A stretch of 64,000 nt of DNA from Laterigemmans sp052161645 (GTDB lineage: Bacteria; Planctomycetota; Planctomycetia; Pirellulales; Pirellulaceae). Below are positions 32,638-42,172 of this stretch, in pieces. A model generated the notes under the pieces. It did not search any database, was not told the DNA's origin, and saw only the letters and a program-made list of their open reading frames with translations. A program made the translations under genes and the position numbers. Position 1 is the stretch's first letter. Each line of letters opens with the position of its first letter. The stretch is taken from the NCBI GenBank assembly GCA_052161645.1, contig CP197414.1; one strand, given 5' to 3'.

Positions 32638-34542
32638 GTGTTTGATACCCAGAACCTCGCTGGGCTAGCGGGTTGGTGGCAGTGGCCCACCATCTCCTGG
32701 CACGATCCGCGTCTGCTGTGGGCCGTTGCCGTGCTGGCCGTCCTGATGCTGGCCGGAGCTTGGCTGCTGGCGCGTCGCCGCCGCGGAAAAGTGAACCGGG
32801 GCGCGGTGATTTGCGGAGTGATTTCAGTCGCCCTGCATGTGCTGTTGATCGTGCTGCTGCCGTTCGCCGTACGCGATGGTGGCGGTCCAGCGGTACCATC
32901 GGCAGAGAATTCGGCCGGCACTGTCGCGCGGGTGAATATCTCGACTTTTTCTGATCCTGAACTGCTCGATCAAGCCTCAACGGCCGATGTCGACGCGGGC
33001 CAGTTAGTCGTTCCACCGCTGCCCAGCAATCTGCCGACTGAACCGACGGCGGCAACGCCGCCACCGCAACAATCGCAACCCGCCGCGGCTTCCATCCCCT
33101 CCTTGGAGATGCCTACCTCGCTTGCTCCTAACGAGCTGGTTGTCGATGAATCGGTCAGCTCCGCGGTTGATCAGTGGTTAACCGATATGTTGGCGGAAGC
33201 TCCCGCCCCGCTCCCCGCCGCGGAGCCAACGCCTCAGCCAGTCGCGGCGACCACAGACGAAGCCAACATGACCCCGCCAATCGAAACGCCACCGGTAGCC
33301 GCTGTTGATCGCCCCGCGGTGATCGACAGCGTCGCGAACGCCGCTTCGCCTGACAACCAACCGGTCCCGGTCGATACGGCAAACTATCCCCCGCAGACTC
33401 AAACTCCTGCTCAAACCCAAGCCCTTGCGGGACGCGTTGTTGGCGAGGAAGCGGCCGAGTTTGCCAACCGACGGGGAGCCGCTCAACGTCAAGCATTGAT
33501 TCAAAACGGGGGCGATGCCGAAACCGAGGCGGCCGTGCAAGCTGGCATCGCTTGGCTCAGCAACTTTCAACGCGAAGATGGTGCTTGGGATCCGCAAGCC
33601 AGCGGTGCGGGCATCGAGCGCCGCGTGCTGGGGCAAGGTCGCGAAGGTGCCGGAGCTCGCGCCACGACCGGGATCAGCGGCCTGGCGTTGCTCGCGCTGC
33701 TGGGAGCTGGCAACACGCATCAAGAAGGTGGGCATGCCCAATCAGTCCGCTCGGGGCTGCAGTATCTTCTGAGCGTGCAACGTCCCGACGGCTCCTTGAT
33801 TGGCAACGCCGATCCCTACGCTCGCACTTACAGCCACGGCATGGCGGCGCTGGCAATGTGCGAAACGGCCGCCATGACCGGAGACGCGGTTGCCAAAGAG
33901 AGTGCCGCCAGCGCGGTTGGTTATACGCTACGCATCCAACACCGCACGACCGGCGGCTGGCGCTACGTCCCTGGCGATCCTGGTGACCTCAGCCAATTGG
34001 GCTGGCAAGCCATGGCGCTGGCCAGCGGTCGCGCTGCGGGTGTCGGTGTTCCCGAAGAATCGCTGACCCGCACAAAACGATTCCTACGATCCGTACGGAC
34101 GGGCAACACCGGCGGATTGGCCAGTTATAAACCTGGCGAAGCACCTTCGCGGACGATGACCGCCGAGGCGCTGGCGATCCGTTTGTTGCTGGGGGAACAA
34201 GTGCCGCCCGCCGAAGTCGCCGAAGCCCAAGCCTATCTGTTGCAAGAGCTTCCCGGCACGGGAGAAGATAATTTCTATTATTGGTATTATGCCTCGCTGG
34301 CGCTACATCAATTGCAAGACCAAGCATGGGCGCAGTGGAACCAAGCGATGAAGCGACGGTTGTTAGCGTTGCAGCAACCCGATGGCAGTTGGTCCTCCGC
34401 AACCACCTGGGGCGGTTATGGAGGTAAGGTTTATACCACTTCGATGGCTTGCCTCTGCCTGGAAGTCTACTACCGACACTTGACGACCGACGAACGCGGT
34501 AACGAGTTGGCCCGAGCCAATTCGGAATTCTTTCGCCGCTAA
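32638..34542 (+). CDS. Membrane-anchored protein with squalene-cyclase-like alpha/alpha toroid
   Basis: The 634-residue product starts with two membrane helices (LLWAVAVLAVLMLAGAWLL and AVICGVISVALHVLLIVLL). A Pro/Ala/Gln-rich stretch of about 200 residues follows, and from residue 300 a prenyltransferase/squalene-oxidase-like repeat domain. QW-type motifs are visible: FQREDGAWDP, VQRPDGSLIG, HRTTGGWRY and LQQPDGSWSS. The catalytic DxDD motif of true cyclases was not seen. The start is the GTG at 32638, 19 bp after exbD. Its position in the operon and its membrane-anchor plus Pro-rich spacer layout recall TonB/TolA, but the C-terminal domain is a toroid. The role may be to transmit motor energy to a periplasmic or outer-membrane partner; this is inference. 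Confidence 0.85.
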   Translation: MFDTQNLAGLAGWWQWPTISWHDPRLLWAVAVLAVLMLAGAWLLARRRRGKVNRGAVICGVISVALHVLLIVLLPFAVRDGGGPAVPSAENSAGTVARVNISTFSDPELLDQASTADVDAGQLVVPPLPSNLPTEPTAATPPPQQSQPAAASIPSLEMPTSLAPNELVVDESVSSAVDQWLTDMLAEAPAPLPAAEPTPQPVAATTDEANMTPPIETPPVAAVDRPAVIDSVANAASPDNQPVPVDTANYPPQTQTPAQTQALAGRVVGEEAAEFANRRGAAQRQALIQNGGDAETEAAVQAGIAWLSNFQREDGAWDPQASGAGIERRVLGQGREGAGARATTGISGLALLALLGAGNTHQEGGHAQSVRSGLQYLLSVQRPDGSLIGNADPYARTYSHGMAALAMCETAAMTGDAVAKESAASAVGYTLRIQHRTTGGWRYVPGDPGDLSQLGWQAMALASGRAAGVGVPEESLTRTKRFLRSVRTGNTGGLASYKPGEAPSRTMTAEALAIRLLLGEQVPPAEVAEAQAYLLQELPGTGEDNFYYWYYASLALHQLQDQAWAQWNQAMKRRLLALQQPDGSWSSATTWGGYGGKVYTTSMACLCLEVYYRHLTTDERGNELARANSEFFRR

Positions 34543-34580
34543 CAATGTAAAGCGATTGTCCCCAATCGCTTGCCGGGCAG

Positions 34581-34701
34581 CAAACAGCTGGGGACAGCGG
34601 TTCTACAATGCAAACAGCTGGGGACAGCGGTTCTACAATGCAAACAGCTGGGGACAGCGGTTCTACAATGCAAACAGCTGGGGATCACAGTTCTACAAAT
34701 G
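34581..34701. repeat. Four tandem copies of a 30-bp repeat
   Basis: Units start at 34581, 34611, 34641 and 34671. The first three are identical and the fourth carries changes and one extra base. Just upstream, 34550-34571 forms a perfect 8-bp stem with a 6-base loop, a possible transcription end for the toroid gene. The tandem copies have no spacers and lie between convergent genes. Confidence 0.85.
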
Positions 34702-34702
34702 C

Positions 34703-36262
34703 CTACGCCTGGCGCCAGTCGCCGTCAATACGGTAGTTGAGCCGATAGAAATCAGTGCGACGATCACGCCAGTTTTGTACGCTGCCGGTCGAGCGATGGC
34801 GACGTAACAACTCCAAATCGACATCTTGAATAATGACCGTTTCAATGTTTGGATTCGCTTCGCCGCTGATCCCGTCGCGAGCAAACATCACATCCGATGG
34901 CGTTAGGATTGCTGTCTGAGCATAGTGCACGTCGGCGTTTTCCACGAACGGCAAATTGCCTGTGCAACCAGCAATCGCGGCGAACATGTGGTTTTCAATA
35001 CACCGCGCCGCGGCACAGCTGCGAACTCGCAGGTATCCAGCCCGGCTGTCGGTGTTAAAGGGAACGAAGATAATGTTCGCACCCATTGCCGCCGCCATGC
35101 GTCCCAGCTCGGGGAACTCCACGTCATAGCAAATTTGCAGCGATACTTTGCCACAGTCAGTATCAAAAACATCAAACCGGTCGCCACCCGAGACGCCCCA
35201 CCAGCGACGCTCCGAGGGCGTGATGTGCAGCTTCGATTGTCGATGGATCGAGCCGTCGCGGCCAAATAGAAAACTCACGTTCAGCAAAGTATCGTCTTCG
35301 ACGACAAATTAGGAACCGCCAATAATGTTAGTATCGTACTTGACCGCAACTTCGGTAAAGAATTCCAAATAGCGAGGTGTAAAGGTCGCCAGTTTGCGAG
35401 CCGCCTGACCAGGCCGCTCCGGCGGGATGCAGGATAGCAGCTGGGTGGTGAAAAGCTCAGGGAACAAAAGAAAATCACACTTATAGTCGCCCGCCACATC
35501 GACAAAGTATTCGGCTTGCCGGGCGAACTCGTCAAAATCGGCCACCGGACGCATTTGGTACTGCACCGCGCCGATGCGAACCGGCTCGAAATTGCGCTGA
35601 TAACGTTTCCGCAACCCACTCTGATAATCTAAGTTTTTCCACTCCAAAAAGGTGGCGTAACCACGCGAAGCATGATCGGAAGGCAAGTAATTGGGGATCA
35701 AGCCTTGCAGCGCAAAACCATTGGCCAACTGGGCGGTGAGCACCGGATCGTACAACGACTTATCCATCACGCGTTCGATGTACTCGCGGGCTGTCATTTC
35801 GTCGGCATGCTGATGGAAACCAGGAATTCGGCCGCCGATCATGATGCGTGCTAGATTTTTATGCCGACATAGCTCCTTGCGTTCATCATAAAGTCGCCGC
35901 GACAGCCGCATCCCGCGGTACTCGGGATCGACCATGATTTCAATGCCATATAATGTATCGCCATCCGGCACGTGATTGCGAATGTAGCCCGAATCCGACA
36001 GCTTTTTATAGTTGTGCCATTCGGTCTGTTCGTCATAACTCAGAATCAGACTGCTGCTGCTGGCGACCAACCGACCGTCACACTCGATGCCAATCTGCCC
36101 TTCCGGAAACTGCTCGAGCTGACTCTCAAACTGCTCCCGACTCCAAGGCTGCATGTCGGGGAACGACAATTTCTGCAGTGCGACGACCGCGGGAAAATCA
36201 GCCAGCTGAAGTGGCCGAACGCGAAGCTTCCACTCGAATTCCGCTAAGTCGATTTCCTGCAT
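34703..36262 (-). pseudogene. GNAT acetyltransferase-nitrilase fusion gene interrupted by an in-frame stop
   Basis: Two segments in the same frame read as one gene of about 519 codons interrupted by a single TAA at 35309-35311. The upstream part (35309-36262) carries a GNAT domain (LYGIEIMVDPEYRGMRLSRR) and the start of a carbon-nitrogen hydrolase domain (RIGAVQYQM; catalytic Glu in FLLFPELFTTQL), ending TNIIGGS. The downstream part (34703-35287) resumes with DDTLLNVSFLFGRDG and holds the catalytic Lys region (KLHITPSERRWWG) and nucleophile Cys in LQICYDVEFPELGR. Intact homologues fuse these domains as a predicted acetyltransferase-amidohydrolase. The stop removes the Lys and Cys from the first product. 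It may be a real nonsense mutation, a recoded stop or a sequencing error. The coding character of both halves is intact, so any inactivation is recent. Confidence 0.85.
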
Positions 36263-36376
36263 CGGGTTGGTGCGCCAAGTTGAAAGAGAATGGAAGTAAT
36301 CGAAGGTCGTATCAAGTGATATTGTAGGAGACGACTGATTTCACGTAATGTCTACTGGGCTCTTTCTGGGAAAGAC

Positions 36377-37354
36377 ATGATGAAAATTTGCCGCCAGCCG
36401 AGTGGCTTGCCTGGCCCAATCGCTTGGTTTCTAACGCTCATCGTCACGAGCGGCACGCCTTGCTGCGCGCAAACCGATTCGCCAGATGCCGTGCGTCCCC
36501 CAGATCAGCCCGCCGCGCCATCCTTGTCAGCGGGACCGCTGCTGCAAGGCCCCCAGCTGTTGGCCCCACCGTTGCAGACCGAGCCTCTAATTGGCGCAAC
36601 CGAAGGGGGGCCACCTGAGAAGTTTATGCCCGAAGCCACCTCCCGCGGCTTGCTCAACTTTATCACCAACCTGCTTCGCGAACAGATTCCAGAAACCTAC
36701 GTCGAAGATAAGGACTGGAATAAGACCAAGGAAGTATACGCAGGAGTGCGAATTCAACGCGACGGACTGAAGCTGAAAACGAAACGACGTTGGAAAGAGG
36801 TCAACCACGGTCTGTGGCGACGGTACCATGCCCAATTGGTTAACCCCGATCAAACGCTCGAGCTGACTCTTTCCGATGTTTACTGGCAACCCGATGGCCG
36901 CTTGCATCTACGACTGCGAGCGAGTTCCACCTTCGACGTGACGGCTCGCCAAGCTCGCTGGAATCTGGACGTGCGACTCTACAGCTTGCACGTGCTGGCG
37001 CGTTGCCGGATGGCGGTCGACGTTGAAGCGGTAATTGGTTTTCAAGTGCAGCCGGTCGAAGTCCCGCCGGCTATCCAACTGGCTCCCGAAGTGCTCACCG
37101 CCACCCTCTCGCTGGAAGACTTCGAAGTTGACGAGGTGGGGCATTTGGGCAGCGACATCGCGGAAGAACTGGGCAAGGCGGCTGAAGACTTGGTGCTCGA
37201 CAAAGTGATCAAATCGCAATCTCGCAAGTTGGCCGACAAGCTGAATCGGCAGCTGGAAAAGAAGCAGGAAAAGCTGCGATTCTCGCTCAGCGATTGGCTC
37301 GCCGAATTGCTGACCACCGGCAGCCTCAAAGCGTCCGCCAAAACCGAAAACTAA
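36377..37354 (+). CDS. Secreted protein of unknown function
   Basis: The 325-residue product has an N-terminal signal peptide (AWFLTLIVTSGTPCCAQ), a Pro-rich stretch of about 60 residues and then a globular region with alternating beta strands (LELTLSDVYWQPDGRLHLRL, ARWNLDVRLYSLHVLARC). It ends with a charged helix (KLADKLNRQLEKKQEKLRFS). I do not recognise a family. The gene stands alone, divergent from the GNAT-nitrilase gene. The strand-rich middle with a helical end could suggest a lipid- or membrane-associated periplasmic protein, but this is weak. Confidence 0.8.
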   Translation: MMKICRQPSGLPGPIAWFLTLIVTSGTPCCAQTDSPDAVRPPDQPAAPSLSAGPLLQGPQLLAPPLQTEPLIGATEGGPPEKFMPEATSRGLLNFITNLLREQIPETYVEDKDWNKTKEVYAGVRIQRDGLKLKTKRRWKEVNHGLWRRYHAQLVNPDQTLELTLSDVYWQPDGRLHLRLRASSTFDVTARQARWNLDVRLYSLHVLARCRMAVDVEAVIGFQVQPVEVPPAIQLAPEVLTATLSLEDFEVDEVGHLGSDIAEELGKAAEDLVLDKVIKSQSRKLADKLNRQLEKKQEKLRFSLSDWLAELLTTGSLKASAKTEN

Positions 37355-37656
37355 CACCGAAAAACAAAGCGCGCCATCAATTCGATCTGTAGTCAGACTG
37401 ATTACAATCGCATCTTTTTGACTACACACTGGCACGTCAGTTCGGGCTGGCGAGTTTTCCTTAAGTCATTATTGAGAAACGACTTAGAATCTTCCGCTTT
37501 CCACGTCGCCGAGCTTGGGCACGGTAGCTGCAACTTCATTTAGAAACATGAGCCACATGAGTGGCTGTGAACCGAACTGAAATCCGCGGCAGTGGCATCC
37601 CGAGCCACAATCGGCCGAGCGATTCTCCGCCAGGTTCTTGATCATCTTTCTATTGG
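37355..37656. other. Intergenic stretch, no feature seen
   Basis: About 300 bp between two plus-strand genes. I found no coding frame, RNA gene or strong repeat. It probably holds the promoter of the next gene, and an AT-richer segment lies around 37385-37500. Confidence 0.4.
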
Positions 37657-37671
37657 ATGGAGACCCAGACG

Positions 37672-38511
37672 ATGCCTAAACTGAAAATTGTCCTGACCGT
37701 CGCAGCCGCTGTCGCTTGCTGCTTTGTGTTCACTTCGCCTGCCAGCGCGGGCCACATTCACGAACTGCGTCACGTGGTGGCAGACTACGAGCACGCCGTC
37801 CGCGACTTTGAACGCCAGTTGGATCGCTGCCGCCGCGGCAGCGATTACAGCGAGCGAATCGCGAGTCGCCTGGTACGGGCGGCTGGGGATCTGGAGTGCT
37901 CATTGCGGAGTCGCGATCCACGTTCGGTGGCGGTGGCCTACGACGAAGTTTACTTGTTGCACACGCGTCTGGAAGAATTGCTGGTCGATCCCTACGGTCG
38001 CTCCGACCCCCAGTTGCTGAGGTATTGGGGTCCCGTCGCGGCCAGCTTTACCGAGTTGGTTTGCGCCATCGAGGGCTGTGAAACCGTTTGCCCGTTGATC
38101 CGTCATCGTCGTCAAGTTTCGGTGCCCGTGGTGGCACCGCACGTCGGGCAACACCCGCTGTTGGGCGTGGCCCCCAGTTTTGGCGGTCACGGCTTTGGCA
38201 ATCCCGGCTTCAGCAACCGGGGGCGTGGCGTCACCAGCATCACGGTCAGTCCGACTCGCGGGATTCAATTCGGGGTCCATTCCACCAACCCGTTTGCTCG
38301 CGATCCATTTGACCGTGGCGGCGTGCGTCCCGGCCAGTTCGATCACAACTCGTTTCATAACGGATTGCCAGGGCGGGGAAATCGAGGCCGCAGCCTTGAT
38401 GATCGTGATCGCAGAAATGACCGTGACCGCAACTTTAACCAGCGCGACTTGACCCCCGAATCGTTCCGCGACGCGATGCGCCGCATGATGCAAGGTGGAC
38501 CACGTCGCTGA
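37672..38511 (+). CDS. Secreted protein with Arg/Asp-rich C-terminus, unknown function
   Basis: The product (about 279 residues) has a clear signal peptide (VLTVAAAVACCFVFTSPASA-GHIHELRH). A helical domain (residues of about 30-140) with several Cys and His residues follows, including VVADYEHAVRDFERQLDRC. Next come a Gly/Phe/Asn-rich middle and a C-terminus rich in Arg, Asp and Asn (DDRDRRNDRDRNFNQRD). I do not recognise the family. A second ATG lies 15 bp upstream (37657); I chose 37672 because the signal peptide is then of normal length. Confidence 0.75.
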   Translation: MPKLKIVLTVAAAVACCFVFTSPASAGHIHELRHVVADYEHAVRDFERQLDRCRRGSDYSERIASRLVRAAGDLECSLRSRDPRSVAVAYDEVYLLHTRLEELLVDPYGRSDPQLLRYWGPVAASFTELVCAIEGCETVCPLIRHRRQVSVPVVAPHVGQHPLLGVAPSFGGHGFGNPGFSNRGRGVTSITVSPTRGIQFGVHSTNPFARDPFDRGGVRPGQFDHNSFHNGLPGRGNRGRSLDDRDRRNDRDRNFNQRDLTPESFRDAMRRMMQGGPRR

Positions 38512-38581
38512 GCCGCTGAGCATGACGCGTCATTAACGATGACGCGTGATTGATTAGCAGAAGTGAGCGATTGCCGAGAAT

Positions 38582-39841
38582 TTAAACTTCGGCGATCGCA
38601 GCTTGCTGCGCGGGAACAGGAAAACTTTGGCACATCGTTTTGACTTGTTCACGGATCTCGGCGAGAGCGGCTGGTTGATCGGCGTGCGTGAGGGCTTGGT
38701 AGATCCATCCACCGATGGTTCGCATCTCGGCGACACCCATCCCGCGAGTGGTCAGCGCCGGGGTACCGATGCGAATTCCGGAGGGGTCCATCGGTTTGCG
38801 TTCATCAAAGGGAATCATGTTCATGTTGACCGTGATTCCGCATTGATCCAAAGCGGCTTCGGCTGTCTTCCCGCCGATGCCGATGGCGTTGACATCGACC
38901 AGCATGAGGTGATTGTCAGTGCCTCCGCTGATCAACCTGAGGCCATTGGACATCAACGTTTCAGCTAGGGCCTGGGCGTTGGCCACGACGTCGCGTCCGT
39001 ATTGCTTGAAGCTGTCGGTATTGGCTTCGGCAAAGCAGACCGCTTTACCGGCGACGGCGTGCATTAGGGGACCACCCTGGGTACCGGGAAAGACGTTGCG
39101 GTTGACCAGTTTGAGATGTTCTTGCCGGCAGAGAATGAGACCGGCTCGTGGTCCACGCAGCGTTTTGTGGGTGGTGGTGGTCACGTAATCGGCGTGCGGA
39201 ACGGGGCTGTTGTGAATTCCCGCCGCGACCAGCCCGGCATAGTGTGCCATGTCGACCAACAGCTTGGCCCCCACGTCGTTGGCGATTTCCGCAAATCGCT
39301 CGTGAGGAATTTCACGTGGGTAAGCGATGGCTCCGGCCACGATTAACTTGGGACGATGCTCCTTCGCCAGCTTGGCGACTTGATCAAAGTCGAGTCGGTG
39401 GTGTTGGGGATCGACGCCGTAGTTAATGAAATTGTACAGCCGGCCGCTGATGTTTAACTTCATGCCGTGTGTCAGGTGTCCCCCTTGGGCCAAGTCGAGA
39501 CCGAGCACCGTGTCGCCGACTTCCAAGCAGGAGAGGTAGACCGCCGTGTTGGCTTGCGAACCCGAGTGCGGTTGGACGTTGGCTGCTTCGGCACCGAACA
39601 GTTTCAGGGCGCGGTCGATCGCCAAAGTTTCCACGCGATCGACATGCTCGCAACCGCCATAGTAACGTCGGCCGGGATAGCCTTCGGCGTACTTATTGGT
39701 GAGGATGCTGCCCACCGCTTGCATCACCGCGGGGCTGGTGTAATTTTCGCTGGCGATCATTTCCAAGCCATCTTGTTGTCGCACAGCCTCAGCCGAGATT
39801 GCGTCCCAAATTTCCGGGTCTTGTTGTTGCAAAAAATTCAT
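38582..39841 (-). CDS. glyA: Serine hydroxymethyltransferase
   Basis: The 419-residue product interconverts serine plus THF and glycine plus 5,10-methylene-THF, using PLP. Signatures are MIASENYTSPAVMQAVGSIL, NKYAEGYPGRRYYGGCEHVD, PHSGSQANTAVYL, LVDMAHYAGLVAAG, the PLP-lysine motif TTTHKTLRGPRAGLILCR, and RIGTPALTTRGMG. The length is normal. It is the downstream gene of a minus-strand group and is convergent with the secreted-protein gene; a short palindrome (ATGACGCGTCAT, about 38522-38533) lies between them. It also ties into the C1 metabolism genes (MTHFS, ftr) elsewhere in the window. Confidence 0.97.
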   Translation of the reverse strand: MNFLQQQDPEIWDAISAEAVRQQDGLEMIASENYTSPAVMQAVGSILTNKYAEGYPGRRYYGGCEHVDRVETLAIDRALKLFGAEAANVQPHSGSQANTAVYLSCLEVGDTVLGLDLAQGGHLTHGMKLNISGRLYNFINYGVDPQHHRLDFDQVAKLAKEHRPKLIVAGAIAYPREIPHERFAEIANDVGAKLLVDMAHYAGLVAAGIHNSPVPHADYVTTTTHKTLRGPRAGLILCRQEHLKLVNRNVFPGTQGGPLMHAVAGKAVCFAEANTDSFKQYGRDVVANAQALAETLMSNGLRLISGGTDNHLMLVDVNAIGIGGKTAEAALDQCGITVNMNMIPFDERKPMDPSGIRIGTPALTTRGMGVAEMRTIGGWIYQALTHADQPAALAEIREQVKTMCQSFPVPAQQAAIAEV

Positions 39842-39982
39842 GACGCCTGCTTTTAACTTGAGGAATAAGGATTACCGGCAAGTCGTCGATTTGGCCCGCG
39901 GCTGGCGCCGTCGGTTCACCCTAACAACTGGCTGGAAATACAGTGTAACGAAACTGATCACAATTCCGAGGCGGGGCTGGGC

Positions 39983-40816
39983 TCAGCGGTCGCTGGGCAC
40001 CTCCGCGGCAACGATGTTGAGGGCCGCGGCAATCGGTACCTTGCGGGGCTGGCGTTCGACAAAATAAGTAACTTCTTCGTAGCCAATTTCAGCCAACAGC
40101 GCGAGCGCCTCGGGATAGCCTTCGCCGACTCGCTTGGGCACGTGGGCGTCGGCACCGAGGACCACCGGGATTTGACGCTCCAACATCATGCTGAGCATCC
40201 CGGGAAAAGGATTCATTTCTGGAATCCGTTTCAAGCGACCGCTGGTATTCAATTCCATGGCGATCCCGGTCTGAGCAATCCGGTCGAGCGCCGCAGCGAT
40301 GACGTCAGTCAGACGATCCGGCTCCCACGCGGTGCTGGTCACATTCTTGATCAAGTCGGGGTGCGACAAACAATCGAACAAACCGGTCTCGGCAGCGTCA
40401 GCCAACATGGAAAAGTAGGTGGATTGATCGACGACCGGGTCGGGGTTGCCAAAGCGGATGCGGTACTCGGCAATCTGCGGATGCACCGACCCCAGCACGT
40501 AGCTCAGCGGAGCCGAGTCGATCTGCTCTTCCAGCCATTTTTCGTAACCGGGGAAATAATCGGCCTCCAATCCCAACCGCACATCGACTCTGCCTTGCCA
40601 GTGTTCGGCCGCATCCCGCACGATCTGTTGGTATTCGTCCCATTGCTCCGGGTCCATCCGCACCGCTGCTGAGAAACCGTCGGGCATGGGGTTGTGGCAA
40701 GTGATCGTAATGCCGGCCAGACCAAGTTGATGGGCTTGCGAAGCGTATTCGATTGGTAGGCCTTGAGCGTGTTTGCACAACGGCGTGTGGCTGTGTGATT
40801 CGTATAACTCTGGCAT
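39983..40816 (-). CDS. PHP-family phosphatase, histidinol-phosphatase-like
   Basis: The 277-residue product has the PHP-domain metal motifs: ESHSHTPLCKHAQG near the N-terminus (HxH), ITITCHNPMP, LGLEADYFPGYE, YVLGSVHPQI, FDCLSHPDLIK, MELNTSGR and VVLGADAHVPKRVG. This order and the length match HisJ/HisK-type histidinol-phosphatases, which remove phosphate from L-histidinol phosphate in histidine synthesis. Other PHP phosphoesterases look similar, and no other his genes are nearby. The spacing to glyA is 141 bp, so it may have its own promoter. Confidence 0.85.
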   Translation of the reverse strand: MPELYESHSHTPLCKHAQGLPIEYASQAHQLGLAGITITCHNPMPDGFSAAVRMDPEQWDEYQQIVRDAAEHWQGRVDVRLGLEADYFPGYEKWLEEQIDSAPLSYVLGSVHPQIAEYRIRFGNPDPVVDQSTYFSMLADAAETGLFDCLSHPDLIKNVTSTAWEPDRLTDVIAAALDRIAQTGIAMELNTSGRLKRIPEMNPFPGMLSMMLERQIPVVLGADAHVPKRVGEGYPEALALLAEIGYEEVTYFVERQPRKVPIAAALNIVAAEVPSDR

Positions 40817-40897
40817 GCAATCGGGTTCCTCAAGGAGTTTGCCGCGCCTGGTTGAGGGCGACGATGGCAGCCTGGCGAGGCGAGTCGGGAAGATTGC

Positions 40898-42166
40898 TCA
40901 AGCCAAATGCTTTTGCAATGCGCTCGCCAGGAAGCGATATTGATTTAGGTCGTTGTATTGTTGCGCCGCGATCCGCAAAATTCGCAGCTTGGGTGATGGC
41001 CAATTGAAGACTGGTACTTCGATGGCATCCTCACGCCATAACTTAATTTGCAGGGGATCAAGCCCGAGTCGCTGTTCGATGCTGAGTCCAGTTGCCTGAT
41101 GCCCAGTTGCCTTTTGTTCTGTTGTTGGACATTCCGAAGGGGGCATTTCAGGCAAGATTAAACTGGCAATCGAACCTATACACCGTTCGTCCTCCACGGT
41201 TGCCTGCAGTTGGCAATGTTCCAGCAAGTGGCTGCGAGCTTGCAGGGTTAGCTGTCGATTTTGTTGCATCACTTGGAGGATCCCACCGGGCATTCGCTGG
41301 AGGAAATCGATCGCGTCGGCGACGCAAATCCAGGGTGTCGGATCGCCGGTGCCGGTCCAGTCGAACTCCAAATGCAAACGACTGCGATCGGTCCGCCGCG
41401 AGTTGGCTCCGTGACTGATAACCGTTGGTCTTAACCGTTCTCGCCACTGCGGGGCAACGTGCAGAAAACCGGCACCTTTGGGGGCGCACAGCCATTTGTG
41501 GCAGTTTCCAGTGTAAAAATCGGCACCAATTTGCTCCACATTTAAGGGTAGCATGCCGGGCGCGTGCGCGCCGTCCACGATGACGACGATTCCCCGTTGG
41601 TGCAGCAATTCCACAATCCGTGCGATCGGAAAAACTATTCCCGTCGGGCTGGTCACGTGGTCAATCAGCGCCATTCGCACCGTTGGATCGAGGCTCTGTT
41701 CGATGGCCGCGACAATTTTGTCAGCGGCCGATCCGCTACCGGGAGGCCCATCCAATAGCGGGCAGGGGATTTCAGCAACCCGCACTTGGGCTTGCCAGCG
41801 AGCGGCGACAAATTCGACGGCGTTGCGGCAAGCGTTGTAGCCGTGATCGGTGACGAGCAAGCTTTCACCGGGCTGGAACTGCCAGCTGCGAAGGACCGTG
41901 TTGACGCCGGCGGTGGCGTTATTGACGAACACCAAGCCGGCGGTCGAAGCGCCGATCAGCTCGGCCAAAGCGGCTCGCGATTGATCGAGCAACGTTTCCA
42001 GCTCGCGCTGCAGAAAAGCCAGCGGTTGGCTTTCCATCCGCGCCCGAAGTTGCTGCTGTTTGGCCAGCACCTCGAGCGGGCACGCGCCGAAGGCACCATG
42101 ATTAAGAAAGTCGATAGCGTGCCGCAAACCCCAGGCCGATTTCCAGGGGGATTGTGAGTGATTCAA
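40898..42166 (-). CDS. Class V aminotransferase, isopenicillin-N epimerase-like
   Basis: The 422-residue product is a PLP-dependent fold-type I enzyme. Visible motifs are FLNHGAFGACPLEVL at the start, VFVNNATAGVNTVLRSW, LVTDHGYNACRNAVEF, ALIDHVTSPTGIVFP, VIVDGAHAPGMLPLN and the PLP-binding lysine in FYTGNCHKWLCAPKGAGFL. These match the isopenicillin-N epimerase/cysteine desulfurase-like branch. The true substrate cannot be read from sequence, and many members are misnamed. The start lies 7 bp from the serS stop, so they are likely cotranscribed. Confidence 0.88.
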   Translation of the reverse strand: MNHSQSPWKSAWGLRHAIDFLNHGAFGACPLEVLAKQQQLRARMESQPLAFLQRELETLLDQSRAALAELIGASTAGLVFVNNATAGVNTVLRSWQFQPGESLLVTDHGYNACRNAVEFVAARWQAQVRVAEIPCPLLDGPPGSGSAADKIVAAIEQSLDPTVRMALIDHVTSPTGIVFPIARIVELLHQRGIVVIVDGAHAPGMLPLNVEQIGADFYTGNCHKWLCAPKGAGFLHVAPQWRERLRPTVISHGANSRRTDRSRLHLEFDWTGTGDPTPWICVADAIDFLQRMPGGILQVMQQNRQLTLQARSHLLEHCQLQATVEDERCIGSIASLILPEMPPSECPTTEQKATGHQATGLSIEQRLGLDPLQIKLWREDAIEVPVFNWPSPKLRILRIAAQQYNDLNQYRFLASALQKHLA

Positions 42167-42172
42167 AACGTG

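Noticed and set aside
34556..34807. Plus-strand frame containing NSWGQRFYNA repeats
   Set aside because: It arises from the 30-bp tandem repeat and overlaps the end of the GNAT-nitrilase gene. There are no spacers as in CRISPR and no recognisable protein.
38522..38546. Palindromic ATGACGCGTCAT and a near copy between convergent genes as a terminator
   Set aside because: The pairing is short and there is no T-run on either strand, so I do not call it a terminator.
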